Shown here piece after piece: positions 27,212 to 37,234 of a stretch of 64,000 bases of DNA (position 1 is the first letter of the stretch; the number at the start of each line of letters is the position of its first letter). The stretch is taken from contig NZ_JYKZ01000001.1 of the NCBI RefSeq assembly GCF_001043005.1, positions 124,001-188,000 on the forward strand, read 5' to 3'. Source of the DNA: Pseudomonas psychrophila. Its GTDB lineage: Bacteria; Pseudomonadota; Gammaproteobacteria; Pseudomonadales; Pseudomonadaceae. Below the pieces are notes generated by a model. That model was not told where the DNA came from, searched no databases, and worked only from the letters and a program-made list of their open reading frames with translations. Position numbers and translations under genes: made by a program.

Positions 27212-29878
27212 TCAGTCTTCACGTTCCGGCCCTTCATTCTCGAGGCCCGGCTGCACGCTGACCGGCAAATACAAGGTGATGCACGTGCCCTGCCCGCCGA
27301 TGCCGTCGCCGACAGTGATGCGCCCGCCGTGGGCGCCCACCATGCCCTGGCAGATTGCCAGACCAAGGCCCGTGCCCTGCCCGCCACGATCGCCACGGGC
27401 AGCGGTGTAAAACATGTCGAAAATCTTCGCCCGGTCTTCCTCCGGGATTCCCGGTCCCTGATCACCGACGGCAAACCACAGCTCACTTTCGTCCGCGCCT
27501 GCCGTCAGTTGCAAATGCCCGTGGGGCGGTGAAAAGCGCGCGGCGTTTTCCAGCACATTGACCAGCGCCTGCTCAATCAATGCACCGTGTACGTGCAGCA
27601 GCGGCAATTGTGGCGGCACATCCACCTGCACCTGCAAGGGCGCCAGCACCGCACGCAGACGGTTCAGCGCACTGCCTGCAATGTCGGCGGGCGATACCCA
27701 ATCACGGGCCAGCTTCAATGCACCGTGGCCCAGCCGGGTCATGTCCAGCAGGTTCTGGATATAGCGATCCAGCCGCTCCGCCTCATCACGCGTGCCCTCA
27801 AGCAATTCGCGCCGGTCGGCCAAGGGAATTGCCTCTCCCAATGCCAGCAAGGTGTCGATGCTGCCACGCATGCTGGTCAGCGGCGTGCGCAGATCATGGG
27901 ACACCGACGCCAGCAGCGCACTGCGCAACTGCTCGGTTTCGCCGTGCAGGCGGGCGGCTTCCAGGTCCTGGGCCAAACGTGCGCGAGCCAGCGCCTGAGC
28001 CAGGGGTTGGCTCAAAGCCATCAGCAAACGACGTCGCTGGCCGCTGAGTTGCTGCCCTTGCTTGGGGCACACCCCGAGCAAGGCCAACGGTCCTTCCTCG
28101 GCGCTTATCGGCCACCACCACCAACGCCCCATCGGCAAGGTGCCCGTACCCTTGCCTGCGGGCTGGTCATGGGTCCAGGCCCAGTCCGCAGCGGCGCGCT
28201 CGGCTTCGGAAAACTGCAACGGCCCGCCTGTTTCAACGTCCCAGCCGCCATTGTCATTGCGATTGAGCAGGCACACATCCAGCTCTTTCCAGCCGCTCAA
28301 GTGCTGACCGGCCGCACTGACCACGGCCTTGCGATCGGTGGCGGCGGTGAGCTTGCGCGACAGATCGAGTAACTCGGTGGTTTCTTGCTGGGTATCGCGC
28401 AAGGCCTGCAATTGCCGACGCTGACGGGCCGCTAGGTTGCCGGTCAACGCCGCCATCAGCAAAAAGAACACCAGCGTGAGCACGTCTTCTTCGCGCTGAA
28501 TGCTGAAAGAAAAATTGGGCGGGATGAATAGGAAGTCATAGGCCAGAAATGACATGGCCGCACAGGCCAGTGACGGCCCCAGACTGCTGCGTACAGCCAC
28601 CAGCAACACAGCGGCCAGGAACACCAGGGAGATATTGGGCAGCGCCAGCACGCTGGACACCCCCCAGGCCAGGGCGCTGGCCAATACCGTGGCAACCAGC
28701 GCCAGCCCGTAGTCAAACCACACCAGCGAATGTTCACGCCGGCTGACGGTCGGCGCTGGAGATTGCTCGTTATCGAGCACGTTGATTTCCAGGCCATGGG
28801 AATCGCGCAACAAGCGCGCCGCCAGCCCGCCACCCAAAAGCCGCCGGCGCCAGGTCAAACGCGACTGGCCCACCAGCAGCAAGCTGGCACGGCGCTCACC
28901 GGCGTGCTGGATCAGGGTTTTGGCTACTTCACCGGCACGCAGCAACACCACTTCGCCGCCAAGGCGCTCCGCCAGTTGCTGAGCGCTTTGCAGGCGCAGG
29001 CGTGATTGCTCGTCACGTACCGTGCCGTTGTCGACATGCACCAGGCTCCAGGGCAAATGCCTACGTTCGGCAACCCGGCTGGCGTGACGCACCAGACGCT
29101 CGGCATGCTCATCGCCATCGATCCCGACCAGTAACCGGCCGCGCAACGCCGGGGCCGATTGCCCCTGCTGGCGATAGCCTTTGTCCAGTTCATCGTCGAC
29201 GTACACGGCCGCCGTCTGCATCGCCAGTTCACGCAGGGCGTTGAGGTTGGTCTGGCTGAAAAACGCATCAATCGCCGCCCGCGCCTGTTCCGGCACATAC
29301 ACCTTGCCCTCGCGCAAACGCTCCAGCAGTTCACGGGGCGGCAGATCGATCAGCAACAGTTCGTAGGCTTCCTGCACGATCCAGTCCGGCAGGGTTTCAC
29401 GCACTTGCACCCCGGTGATACCGCGCACTTGATCGTTAAGGCTTTCCAGGTGCTGGACGTTGACCGTGGTGTACACATCGATTCCGGCAGCCAGCAGTTC
29501 CTGCACGTCCTGCCAGCGCTTGGCATGCCGGCTGCCAGGGGCGTTGCTGTGGGCCAGCTCATCGACCAGCACCAACTTGGGCCTGGCCGCGAGCAATCCA
29601 TCAAGGTCCATTTCTTCGAGCTGCACGCCGCGATATTCCGAGCGCAGCATCGGCTGCTGCGCCAAGCCATTGAGCAACGCCTCGGTCTCGGCCCGGCCAT
29701 GGGTTTCGACGACCCCGGCCAGCACCTGAACCCCTTGGCGCAACTGAGTGTGAGCGGCTTGCAACATAGCGTAGGTCTTGCCCACGCCGGGTGCCGCGCC
29801 AAGGAACACCTTGAGCCGGCCACGGCCTGCGCGTGGCAAATCAGCTAACAGCGCATCGGCGCGACCGGAATGACTCAT
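27212..29878 (-). CDS. kdpD: Sensor histidine kinase KdpD
   Basis: An 888-residue kinase. The N-terminal KdpD domain has Walker A GAAPGVGKT (27-35). A UspA-like domain follows (about 240-370), then four closely spaced membrane helices (about 395-500). A GAF-like segment, the HisKA box SVSHDLRTPLTSMRG and the HATPase domain (NVLENAARFSPP, DQGPGIPEEDRAKIFDMFYT, GTGLGLAIC) complete it. It senses potassium and ionic strength and phosphorylates KdpE. The ATG at 29878 is used; upstream in-frame codons run into the REP palindrome. It is separated from kdpC by that palindrome. Confidence 0.94.
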   Translation of the reverse strand: MSHSGRADALLADLPRAGRGRLKVFLGAAPGVGKTYAMLQAAHTQLRQGVQVLAGVVETHGRAETEALLNGLAQQPMLRSEYRGVQLEEMDLDGLLAARPKLVLVDELAHSNAPGSRHAKRWQDVQELLAAGIDVYTTVNVQHLESLNDQVRGITGVQVRETLPDWIVQEAYELLLIDLPPRELLERLREGKVYVPEQARAAIDAFFSQTNLNALRELAMQTAAVYVDDELDKGYRQQGQSAPALRGRLLVGIDGDEHAERLVRHASRVAERRHLPWSLVHVDNGTVRDEQSRLRLQSAQQLAERLGGEVVLLRAGEVAKTLIQHAGERRASLLLVGQSRLTWRRRLLGGGLAARLLRDSHGLEINVLDNEQSPAPTVSRREHSLVWFDYGLALVATVLASALAWGVSSVLALPNISLVFLAAVLLVAVRSSLGPSLACAAMSFLAYDFLFIPPNFSFSIQREEDVLTLVFFLLMAALTGNLAARQRRQLQALRDTQQETTELLDLSRKLTAATDRKAVVSAAGQHLSGWKELDVCLLNRNDNGGWDVETGGPLQFSEAERAAADWAWTHDQPAGKGTGTLPMGRWWWWPISAEEGPLALLGVCPKQGQQLSGQRRRLLMALSQPLAQALARARLAQDLEAARLHGETEQLRSALLASVSHDLRTPLTSMRGSIDTLLALGEAIPLADRRELLEGTRDEAERLDRYIQNLLDMTRLGHGALKLARDWVSPADIAGSALNRLRAVLAPLQVQVDVPPQLPLLHVHGALIEQALVNVLENAARFSPPHGHLQLTAGADESELWFAVGDQGPGIPEEDRAKIFDMFYTAARGDRGGQGTGLGLAICQGMVGAHGGRITVGDGIGGQGTCITLYLPVSVQPGLENEGPERED

Positions 29879-29913
29879 GGGTTTACCTGTAAATCGGGTG
29901 TGTGTATGTGACC

Positions 29914-29999
29914 TGTGGGAGCGGGCTTGCTCGCGATGCAAACGATGCGGTCGTCAGATAAACCGCAGTGCTGCCATCGCGAGCAAGCCCGCTCCCACA
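29914..29999. repeat. REP palindrome (class A) between kdpC and kdpD
   Basis: TGTGGGAGCGGGCTTGCTCG at the left is mirrored by GAGCAAGCCCGCTCCCACA at the right around a central segment of about 40 nt. Placed between the structural and regulatory kdp genes, it may lower read-through or protect the kdpFABC message from 3' decay. Confidence 0.88.
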
Positions 30000-30009
30000 C
30001 ATGAAGGTG

Positions 30010-30561
30010 TCAGTTGTTGAGCTGCGCCAACGCCTGATTCAATAGCAAGACGTTAACCACCGGCGGCCCCACCAGCGGCTGCTCGGTATGTTCAGCCACC
30101 AGCTGCTCGACGGACTGCACCGGCACATTGCGCGCAGCAGCTACACGGGCCAGTTGATAGCGTATTGCCTCTGGTGGCAAGTGCGGGTCCAGCCCGCTGC
30201 CCGAGGTGGTCAGCAAAGCCAGTGGCACCGGGCCCTGCCCCGGCACGGCGAGCTGGGTGGCGCTGTCCTTGACCCGCGTGGCCAGTGCCGGGTTGCTCGG
30301 CGCCAGGTTACTGGCCGAACTGGCCACTGTGGCATAGGTCCCCGCCGATGGCCGGGGGTGAAACCAGGTGTCGCCACTGAAGTCCTGAGCGATCAGCGCC
30401 GAGCCCAGCACCTTGCCAGCGCTGTCGCGCACCAGGCTGCCATTGGCCTGCTCCGGGAACGCCAGTTGCGCAATCCCGGTGACGGTCAGCGGGTAGATCA
30501 CGCCGGTGATGGCGGTCATCAACAGCATCAGGCTCAGGGCCGGACGTAGAAAAGTAGTCAT
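30010..30561 (-). CDS. kdpC: Potassium-transporting ATPase subunit KdpC
   Basis: A 183-residue subunit with one N-terminal membrane helix ([28 protein letters not shown]). The periplasmic domain includes [42 protein letters not shown] and a C-terminal LNQAL. The RPSA and SGLDPH motifs are diagnostic. KdpC contacts KdpA and is thought to raise ATP affinity of KdpB. GGAGG precedes the ATG at 30561. It follows kdpB by 18 bp. Confidence 0.94.
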   Translation of the reverse strand: MTTFLRPALSLMLLMTAITGVIYPLTVTGIAQLAFPEQANGSLVRDSAGKVLGSALIAQDFSGDTWFHPRPSAGTYATVASSASNLAPSNPALATRVKDSATQLAVPGQGPVPLALLTTSGSGLDPHLPPEAIRYQLARVAAARNVPVQSVEQLVAEHTEQPLVGPPVVNVLLLNQALAQLNN

Positions 30562-30579
30562 GGGGAAATCCTCCAATGC

Positions 30580-32652
30580 TTAAACCAGATGCAGCGCCGT
30601 GAGCAGCATGTCGATCAGCTTGATGCCCACAAACGGCACCACCAGCCCGCCCACGCCATAGATCAGCAAGTTGCGACGCAGCAAGTGCGCAGCACTGGCC
30701 GCCTGAACACGTACGCCACGCAATGCCAGCGGGATCAGCACCACGATAATCAATGCGTTGAACACGATGGCCGACAAAATCGCGCTCTGCGGACTGCTCA
30801 GCCCCATCACGTTCAGCACGCCCAATTGCGGATAGATCGAAGCAAATAACGCGGGCAGGATCGCAAAGTACTTGGCCACGTCGTTGGCGATCGAGAACGT
30901 GGTCAACGCGCCACGGGTCACCAGCAACTCTTTGCCGATTTGCACCACATCAAGCAGTTTGGTCGGATCGCTGTCGAGGTCGACCATGTTTGCCGCTTCG
31001 CGGGCAGCCTGGGTGCCGTCGTTCATTGCCATGCCGACATCAGCCTGGGCCAGGGCCGGGGCGTCGTTGGCACCATCACCGCACATGGCCACCAGCCGCC
31101 CGTCATTCTGTTCATGACGAATACGCGCCAGTTTTTTCTCCGGTGTGGCCTCTGCCAGCACGTCATCCACCCCCGCTTCGGCGGCAATCGCTGCGGCGGT
31201 CAGCGGGTTGTCGCCCGTGACCATGACGGTGCGAATCCCCAACGTGCGCAATTCAGCGAAGCGCTCGCGAATTCCCGGTTTCACCACGTCCTTGAGATGG
31301 ATCGCACCTAATAACTTTCCTTGGGCGCACACCAGCAACGGGGTGCCGCCGCTCTGGGCAATCTTGTCGATTTCCCGCGACAGGGCGGGCAACAGTTCGC
31401 CGCGCTTGAGACCGACAAACGCCAGCACCGAATCCACAGCCCCTTTGCGGTACACCTGGCCGTTGTAATCGATCCCCGACAAGCGCGTTTCAGCCGTAAA
31501 CGGTACCGCGCTGAAGTCAGACCCCGGCAGCTCAGGCAGGGCGTACTGGCCCCGGATGAACTCAACGATGGATTTGCCTTCGGCCGTCTCGTCCGCCAGC
31601 GAGGCCCGCAACGCGCCTTCGGCCAGCTCTTTGGCCGTCACCCCGGGGGATGCATACAACGCCGTGCAGCGACGGTTACCGAAGGTGATCGTGCCGGTCT
31701 TGTCGAGCATCAGGACATGTACATCACCCGCTGCTTCAACCGCCCGCCCTGACTTGGCGATCACGTTGAGGCGCACCAGACGGTCCATCCCGGCAATGCC
31801 AATGGCCGACAGCAAGCCGCCAATGGTGGTCGGGATCAGCGTGACCAGCAGCGCCACCAAAAACACCAGCGGCAAGCTGCCACCGGCGAAGTAGGCAAAC
31901 GGCTGTAAGGTCACGACCACGATCAGAAAGATCAGGGTCAAGCCGATCAGCAGGATATCCAGCGCCACTTCATTGGGGGTTTTCTGGCGCTTGGCACCTT
32001 CGACCAGGGCGATCATGCGGTCCAAGGTCGACTCGCCGGGATTGGTGCTGATTTGCACCAGCAGCCAGTCACTCACCAGTCGCGTGTTGCCGGTCACCGC
32101 CGAGCGATCACCGCCCGACTCACGGATCACCGGCGCAGACTCACCGGTAATCGCCGCTTCGTTGACCGCGGCAATCCCCTCGATGACTTCGCCGTCTCCG
32201 GGGATCATCTCCCCCGCTTCGACGCGCACCACATCGCCCTTGCGCAAACGGGTGGCGGGCACCCCTTCAAAACTGCCCGTGGTGGTACGCCGACGAGCAC
32301 TCAAGCCTACGCTGCCAGCCTTGAGGCTGTCGGCCCGGGCTTTGCCCCGGCCCTCGGCCAACGCTTCGGCAAAGTTGGCGAACAACACGGTAAACCACAG
32401 CCACAGGGCGATTTGCACGGCCACTGCGGTGGGCACTGCCGGCTCTGGCATAAAGCACAGCACCGTAGTGAAAATCGCCGTCAGTTCAACCACCAGCATG
32501 ACCGGCGAGCGCTTGAGCTGACGCGGGTCGAGCTTGACGAAGGCTTGCAGCAGCGCCGGGCGCCAGATGTCGGCGAACGAGGTTTTGGGTGATTCGGGCG
32601 CCTTGGCCTCAGGAGTGGGTGTCAACTTTGAAACAGGAGCAGGCATTGTCAT
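30580..32652 (-). CDS. kdpB: Potassium-transporting P-type ATPase catalytic subunit KdpB
   Basis: A 690-residue P-type ATPase. The actuator motif is TGES, the phosphorylation motif is DKTGTIT, the nucleotide-binding region has KGAVDSV, and the hinge is [18 protein letters not shown]. Seven or so membrane helices flank these domains, with [20 protein letters not shown] in the transport region. KdpB hydrolyses ATP to drive potassium delivered through KdpA. Two adjacent ATGs follow AAGGAG; the second (32652) has the better spacing, and the first (32655) cannot be excluded. It lies 10 bp after kdpA. Confidence 0.95.
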   Translation of the reverse strand: MTMPAPVSKLTPTPEAKAPESPKTSFADIWRPALLQAFVKLDPRQLKRSPVMLVVELTAIFTTVLCFMPEPAVPTAVAVQIALWLWFTVLFANFAEALAEGRGKARADSLKAGSVGLSARRRTTTGSFEGVPATRLRKGDVVRVEAGEMIPGDGEVIEGIAAVNEAAITGESAPVIRESGGDRSAVTGNTRLVSDWLLVQISTNPGESTLDRMIALVEGAKRQKTPNEVALDILLIGLTLIFLIVVVTLQPFAYFAGGSLPLVFLVALLVTLIPTTIGGLLSAIGIAGMDRLVRLNVIAKSGRAVEAAGDVHVLMLDKTGTITFGNRRCTALYASPGVTAKELAEGALRASLADETAEGKSIVEFIRGQYALPELPGSDFSAVPFTAETRLSGIDYNGQVYRKGAVDSVLAFVGLKRGELLPALSREIDKIAQSGGTPLLVCAQGKLLGAIHLKDVVKPGIRERFAELRTLGIRTVMVTGDNPLTAAAIAAEAGVDDVLAEATPEKKLARIRHEQNDGRLVAMCGDGANDAPALAQADVGMAMNDGTQAAREAANMVDLDSDPTKLLDVVQIGKELLVTRGALTTFSIANDVAKYFAILPALFASIYPQLGVLNVMGLSSPQSAILSAIVFNALIIVVLIPLALRGVRVQAASAAHLLRRNLLIYGVGGLVVPFVGIKLIDMLLTALHLV

Positions 32653-32662
32653 CATCGTCTCC

Positions 32663-34357
32663 TTAGAAGCCCGGGGTCAGTTGTTCAGCGATAGGGCCAA
32701 GGGCCAACGTCGGCAAAAAGGTCAAGCCGCCCACCAGCAAAATGGTCATGGTCAACAGCGCCACAAACAGCGGGCCGTGGGTTGGAAAACTGTTCTGGCC
32801 GATGGGCGCGGACTTCTTCTGCGCCAGGCTACCGGCCAACGCCAGCACCGGCAGGATGTAACCGAAGCGCCCGATCAACATGCCCAGCCCCAGCATCAGG
32901 TTGTAGAACGGCGTGTTGGCATTGAGCCCGGCAAACGCCGAACCGTTGTTGGCACTGGCCGAGGTAAAGGCGTAAAGCACCTGGCTGAAACCGTGGGGCC
33001 CTGGGTTGCTGACCGAGGCCACAGCACTGGGCAGCACGGCGGCAATCGAACCCAGTACCAGCACGCCCACCGGCATCACCAGTAAGGTCACCACCAGCAA
33101 CTGGACTTCCTTGGCTTGCAGCTTTTTACCGAGGTACTCGGGGGTTCGCCCAATCATCAGACCGGCGAGGAACACCGCGATCAACACGTTGAGCAACATG
33201 CCGTATAGCCCTGCGCCCACGCCGCCGAAGATCACTTCGCCGACCATCATGTTGACCAGCGCCACCATCCCGGTCAGCGGGTTGAGGCTGTCGTGCATGC
33301 CATTGACCGAGCCGTTGGAGGCCGACGTCGTGGTTTCGGTCCAGAGCACCGTACCGGTGGTGCCGAAGCGCACTTCCTTGCCTTCCAGCGGTGCCGTCTG
33401 CTCAACCAGCGGGCTGTTGAGCGCCGGGTTCGGCTGATACTCGGCATACAGCGCCGTGCCGCCGCCGATCAGGAACAAGGCCAGCATGCAGGCCACAATC
33501 GCCCGGCTCTGGCGCAGATCCTTGACGTAGTGGCCGAAAGTGAACACCAGCGCCACCGGGATCAGAATGATCGAGGCCAGCTCGAACAGGTTGCTCCAGG
33601 CCGTTGGGTTCTCGAACGGGTGCGCGGAGTTCACCCCGAAGAAGCCACCGCCGTTGGTGCCCAATTGCTTGATCGCAATCTGGCTGGCGGCAGGCCCAAG
33701 GGGAATCACTTGATCCACGCCTTGCAGGGTCACGGCATTGACGTAATGAGCGAATGTTTGCGGCACGCCCTGCCAGACCAAAAACAGCGCCAGCACCACA
33801 CACAGTGGCAACAAGCCGTAGAGGGTGGCACGGGTCATGTCGACCCAGAAGTTGCCCAGGGTATGCGCCGAGCGACGGCTGATGCCACGGCACAGCGCAA
33901 CCAGCACGGCCAGACCGGTGGCCGCGCTGACGAAGTTCTGCACGGTCAGGCCGGCCATCTGGCTGAAGTAGCTCAGGGTCGCTTCACCGCTGTAGCTCTG
34001 CCAGTTGGTGTTGGTGACAAAACTGACGGCAGTGTTGAACGCTTGCGTCCACTCCTGGCCCGGCAGCTGCTGCGGGTTAAGGGGCAAATACTGCTGAAGC
34101 AACAGAATCGCAAACAGCAACACAAAGCCCATCAGGTTAAAGACCAGCAGGGCCAACGTGTATTTCTGCCAGCTTTGCTCAATGCCCGGGTCTACCCCGG
34201 CGATGCGATAGCAGACTTTTTCGACGGGGCCCATTACCGGGGTCAGCCAGGTACGCTGGCCTTCCATCACCTTGTAGTAAAAGCGTCCCAGCCACGGCGC
34301 CGGCAACAGTACCAAGGCAAAAAAGGCGAGGATCAGCCCATAGTCATAACTGTGCAT
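32663..34357 (-). CDS. kdpA: Potassium-transporting ATPase potassium-binding subunit KdpA
   Basis: A 564-residue channel-like subunit with about ten helices. The four selectivity-filter regions are visible as [57 protein letters not shown] and [14 protein letters not shown]. The long open frame extends upstream, but the ATG at 34357 begins the conserved [10 protein letters not shown] and has AGGAG 6 nt upstream. It follows kdpF by 8 bp. Confidence 0.95.
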   Translation of the reverse strand: MHSYDYGLILAFFALVLLPAPWLGRFYYKVMEGQRTWLTPVMGPVEKVCYRIAGVDPGIEQSWQKYTLALLVFNLMGFVLLFAILLLQQYLPLNPQQLPGQEWTQAFNTAVSFVTNTNWQSYSGEATLSYFSQMAGLTVQNFVSAATGLAVLVALCRGISRRSAHTLGNFWVDMTRATLYGLLPLCVVLALFLVWQGVPQTFAHYVNAVTLQGVDQVIPLGPAASQIAIKQLGTNGGGFFGVNSAHPFENPTAWSNLFELASIILIPVALVFTFGHYVKDLRQSRAIVACMLALFLIGGGTALYAEYQPNPALNSPLVEQTAPLEGKEVRFGTTGTVLWTETTTSASNGSVNGMHDSLNPLTGMVALVNMMVGEVIFGGVGAGLYGMLLNVLIAVFLAGLMIGRTPEYLGKKLQAKEVQLLVVTLLVMPVGVLVLGSIAAVLPSAVASVSNPGPHGFSQVLYAFTSASANNGSAFAGLNANTPFYNLMLGLGMLIGRFGYILPVLALAGSLAQKKSAPIGQNSFPTHGPLFVALLTMTILLVGGLTFLPTLALGPIAEQLTPGF

Positions 34358-34365
34358 ACCCGCTC

Positions 34366-34455
34366 CTAGTTCCGGTCTGCGCGCAACAGCGCAACCAGCA
34401 GATAAACGAACAGCGACACTGCCAACAGCAGTGACACCCCATCCAGAACGCCCAT
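34366..34455 (-). CDS. kdpF: KdpF, small stabilising subunit of the Kdp ATPase
   Basis: A 29-residue hydrophobic peptide, MGVLDGVSLLLAVSLFVYLL then VALLRADRN. It is a single membrane helix with a positively charged C-terminus, like E. coli KdpF. GGGAG lies 7-8 nt before the ATG. It sits immediately ahead of kdpA, its invariant position. KdpF stabilises the KdpABC complex. It is too short for most gene callers. Confidence 0.9.
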   Translation of the reverse strand: MGVLDGVSLLLAVSLFVYLLVALLRADRN

Positions 34456-34511
34456 GGCAACTCTCCCGAAGCGGCACTTGCCGCGTAGGGAGAGAGTGTG
34501 GGGAGTGAGGG

Positions 34512-34561
34512 CGTAAAGGATCGAGATCGAGAGGGATGCGGGGGCGTAAAGAAGGCGTAAA
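34512..34561 (-). promoter_or_regulatory. Probable KdpE binding site cluster upstream of kdpFABC
   Basis: Read on the minus strand, TTTACG occurs at 34561-34556, 34550-34545 and 34517-34512. The first two are 11 bp apart (TTTACG-CCTTC-TTTACG followed by CCCCCGC), and the third lies 33 bp further on, so all share one helix face. The E. coli KdpE site is, from memory, a TTTATA-N5-TTTACA direct repeat followed by CCCCGCC. No convincing -10 element could be picked between this cluster and kdpF. Confidence 0.6.
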
Positions 34562-34579
34562 GAAGCTGGCAAAACACGG

Positions 34580-34663
34580 TGGGAGCGGGCTTGCTCGCGA
34601 TGGCGGCGACGAGATGTGCCAGTTAAACCGCAGCGATCCGATCGCGAGCAAGCCCGCTCCCAC
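34580..34663. repeat. REP palindrome (class A) upstream of kdpF
   Basis: GTGGGAGCGGGCTTGCTCGC and its mirror GCGAGCAAGCCCGCTCCCAC flank a centre of about 45 nt. It separates the kdp control region from the M61-like gene to its right. Confidence 0.88.
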
Positions 34664-34677
34664 ACCAGAGGTTGGGG

Positions 34678-35916
34678 TCAGCGCAACAGCGGGGTGTCCA
34701 GCACCTCGGAGTGGCCACCGAGCACGCTTTCGCTCAACTGGATAAAACTCGCGGTATTGACCTTGTCCATGCGCATCAGCGCCTGGCTGACGTCATCCAG
34801 CGAACGTTTGTTATGGGTTTGCAAACGAATCTCGCGGTCCAGCGACTGCAATAGCGTGACGGCCCGCGCAACCATTGCCGGGCCGGCCTGCTGGCCGCGC
34901 AGTCGGGTGACGGTTTTACCGGCTGCTGTGAGCTTGTGCTGCAGGGTTTGATAGCGCTCGTCACTCATGCCGCCCGCACGGCGCATCAGTTCGATGGCGT
35001 AGTACTCGCTCAAGCCTTCACCGATCCAGTCGTGGCCCGGCTCGTCATTGATGCCGCTGAATACCTGCACCACTTCACGCAACAGCGTGCTGGTGCCATT
35101 CTCACTGACCAGCGGCAGTCCGCTGTAAAGGTAAATCGAGTTGCGCGCCGCAGCACCGCCCTTCCACATCGGGTTGCCCGCACCGACAATCAGCAACTTG
35201 GGCGGGTTGCGCGGGAACACGGCCTGAACTTGCGGCCAGACAAACGTCAACAAGGTCAGCACATCCATGCGGTGCATGCCCTGGCCCTTGGGCGCACTTA
35301 CCGTGACTTCGGTTTCACCCACTGTGGTGCGACGGCTGCCCAGGTTACCCGCCAGCATCCAGCCGGTGGGACGGTCAAACAGACGCGAGACATCATCGAT
35401 GCGGAAGCGGTTCTTGCCGATACGCGGCCAGGCGGTTTCGACGCTTTTCCAGCCATTGGGCAACTCGAACTCAAGGCGAGACACCAGTTCGACGCCATCT
35501 TGCTGATCGAGGTTGGCGGGCGGAACCAGCTGTTCGCCGCGAAACAATGCCCAATCGGGTGTTATCCGGGTGTCAAAGCTGCCGTTCTTGCGCGGCTGGT
35601 TCAAGCGCACACGGTAGCTCAGGCTGGCATTACCCGGTGCGGGACGCCACACGCCGCGACCGTGGGCAGGGTCGGCGCTCAATTGCCATTGTCCGTCGGC
35701 CTTGAAATCGGTGTAACTGCCCTGCTCCCCGAGGTCGAAATCCAGGCTGCGCACGGCCGCCCCTTCGCCAAGGGTCAGCCGTACCTCGGCCTGATCGCTT
35801 TTGGGCAACAGTCGCACGTGGTAGTTGAGATCGACTTTTTGCGAAGCCCACAGCGGACCGCAGGCCAGTATCAGCAGCAGACTCAAGCCCCGGGGCAATT
35901 TGTAATGCAGCGCCAT
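34678..35916 (-). CDS. M61 (glycyl aminopeptidase)-like protein lacking the zinc motif
   Basis: A 412-residue exported protein with a signal peptide ending near LWA-SQ. The N-terminal half (about 25-200) resembles the beta-rich domain before the M61 catalytic part. At about residues 290-320 the sequence LLREVVQVFSG, then HDWIGEGLSEYYAIEL, aligns with the M61 catalytic helices. The usual HExxH is replaced by R-E-V-V-Q, while the glutamate of GEGLSEYYA is kept. It is therefore probably a non-catalytic relative. AAGGAG precedes the ATG at 35916. It lies 27 bp beyond ycgN on the same strand. Confidence 0.6.
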   Translation of the reverse strand: MALHYKLPRGLSLLLILACGPLWASQKVDLNYHVRLLPKSDQAEVRLTLGEGAAVRSLDFDLGEQGSYTDFKADGQWQLSADPAHGRGVWRPAPGNASLSYRVRLNQPRKNGSFDTRITPDWALFRGEQLVPPANLDQQDGVELVSRLEFELPNGWKSVETAWPRIGKNRFRIDDVSRLFDRPTGWMLAGNLGSRRTTVGETEVTVSAPKGQGMHRMDVLTLLTFVWPQVQAVFPRNPPKLLIVGAGNPMWKGGAAARNSIYLYSGLPLVSENGTSTLLREVVQVFSGINDEPGHDWIGEGLSEYYAIELMRRAGGMSDERYQTLQHKLTAAGKTVTRLRGQQAGPAMVARAVTLLQSLDREIRLQTHNKRSLDDVSQALMRMDKVNTASFIQLSESVLGGHSEVLDTPLLR

Positions 35917-35943
35917 ACACACTCCTTTGCTGCGCTGCGGCAC

Positions 35944-36393
35944 TTAACCGGCGCGGAAAATCAGATGATCTTCCCAGTCGTCTTCAGGCACGCTGCCTTC
36001 AGCAAGCATGCGCCCCGACTGCGAAATGCGTTCATGGTGTACTGCGTCCGGGTCACCGCAGACCAGGTGGTGCCAGAGCGGCAAGTCCTTGCGCTCGCTG
36101 ACCAGACGATAGCCGCAGGTCGGTGGCAGCCATTTGAATTCCTCGGCCTTGCCCGGCGACAGCTGAATGCAGTCCGGAACCGAATCACGACGGTTAGGGT
36201 AGTCGGTGCACTGACAGGTCTTCAGATCAAGCAGTTTGCAGGCAATGCGCGTGTAGTAGACGCTGTTGTCGTCTTCATCTTCGAGCTTTTGCAAGCAGCA
36301 CAACCCGCAGCCGTCGCACAGCGACTCCCATTCCTCTTGATCAAGTTGATCGAGGGTTTTGCGGATCCAGAACGGTTCAACGATTGCGGCCAT
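35944..36393 (-). CDS. ycgN: YcgN / UPF0260 family cysteine-rich protein
   Basis: A 149-residue protein of the UPF0260 family. The cluster [15 protein letters not shown] (C-x2-C-x2-CC) and later cysteines in [28 protein letters not shown] and LVCGDP are conserved and suggest an iron-sulfur or zinc site. The [24 protein letters not shown] segment is a family signature. Biochemical function is unknown. In pseudomonads this gene sits in the rnd-ycgL neighbourhood, as it does here. Confidence 0.88.
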   Translation of the reverse strand: MAAIVEPFWIRKTLDQLDQEEWESLCDGCGLCCLQKLEDEDDNSVYYTRIACKLLDLKTCQCTDYPNRRDSVPDCIQLSPGKAEEFKWLPPTCGYRLVSERKDLPLWHHLVCGDPDAVHHERISQSGRMLAEGSVPEDDWEDHLIFRAG

Positions 36394-36548
36394 GGCTCAA
36401 ACATCAACATCAGGGAGTGGAAAAGGCCGCCAGTCTAGTGCCCAAGGCCCTTGGGGCCAAGGGCTTGTCGTCAGACTTGTCACCTTGACGACATCACAGT
36501 AGTTTTAGGCCCTGAATTAATACGTAACATTTACCTCAGGAAACCGCC

Positions 36549-37142
36549 ATGCCTGCTAACAGCCGTAAAGCCGATCACTCGATTGACGAGCAATTTACCC
36601 TGCGCTGGTCACCCCGCGCCTTTACCGACGCGACCATCGACAAAGCGACCCTGATGAGCTTTTTCGAAGCGGCGCGCTGGGCGCCTTCGGCCTACAACGC
36701 GCAACCCTGGCGCTTCTTGTTTGCCCTTCGCGGCACTCCGGACTTTGACCGTTACCTGAGCCTGCTGGTGGAGTTCAACCAGGGCTGGGCCAAGCACGCC
36801 GCCGCACTGGTGGTGATTGTTTCCAAAACCTCCTATGCCGCACCGGGCACCACCGAAGAAAAACCTGCACCCACCCACGCGTTCGACACCGGCGCGGCCT
36901 GGGGCCATCTGGCACTGCAGGCGCATTTGAGCGGCTGGCATACCCACGGCATGAGCGGTCTGGATTTCGAGCGGGCGCGTAAAGAGCTGAAAATCCCTGA
37001 GGGTTACGCGGTGCAGGCCATGGTTGCCATCGGCAAGATCGGCGACAAGTCGACGTTGGTGGATTACCTGCAGGCCAAGGAAGTGCCAAGCCAGCGCGAG
37101 CCACTGAGCAAGCTGGTGGCTGAAGGCGATTTCAGCCTGTAA
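36549..37142 (+). CDS. Nitroreductase family protein
   Basis: A 197-residue FMN-dependent oxidoreductase. The N-terminal RWSPRAFTDATIDKATLMSFFEAARWAPSAYNAQPWRFLF contains the R-S-P/R-x-F and A-x-W-x-P-S-x-x-N-x-Q-P-W-R flavin-binding motifs. Residues AFDTGAAWGHLALQAHLSGW form the central helix. It would be a homodimer reducing quinones, nitro groups or similar with NAD(P)H; the natural substrate is unknown. It is divergent from ycgN. AGGAAA precedes the start. Confidence 0.87.
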   Translation: MPANSRKADHSIDEQFTLRWSPRAFTDATIDKATLMSFFEAARWAPSAYNAQPWRFLFALRGTPDFDRYLSLLVEFNQGWAKHAAALVVIVSKTSYAAPGTTEEKPAPTHAFDTGAAWGHLALQAHLSGWHTHGMSGLDFERARKELKIPEGYAVQAMVAIGKIGDKSTLVDYLQAKEVPSQREPLSKLVAEGDFSL

Positions 37143-37162
37143 ATGCACCTCTTGGTGCAAAC

Positions 37163-37233
37163 CCGGTAGTCGCTGCCGCAGGCTGCGAGCTTTTCAACAT
37201 CAAAAGCTCGCAGCCTGCGGCAGCGACTACCGG
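37163..37233. repeat. Class B repeat: perfect 32-bp inverted repeat with 7-nt loop
   Basis: The left arm begins CCGGTAGTCGCTGCCGCAGG (37163) and the right arm ends CCTGCGGCAGCGACTACCGG (37233). All 32 positions pair, and the loop is CAACATC. It lies between the convergent nitroreductase and hydroxyacid dehydrogenase genes and probably works as a bidirectional transcript end. A degenerate copy occurs at 45630-45723. Confidence 0.9.
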
Positions 37234-37234
37234 T

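Noticed and set aside
32663..34663. N-terminal extension of kdpA to base 34663
   Set aside because: The extension would swallow kdpF and a REP palindrome; the ATG at 34357 has a good ribosome-binding site and the conserved MHSYDYG beginning.
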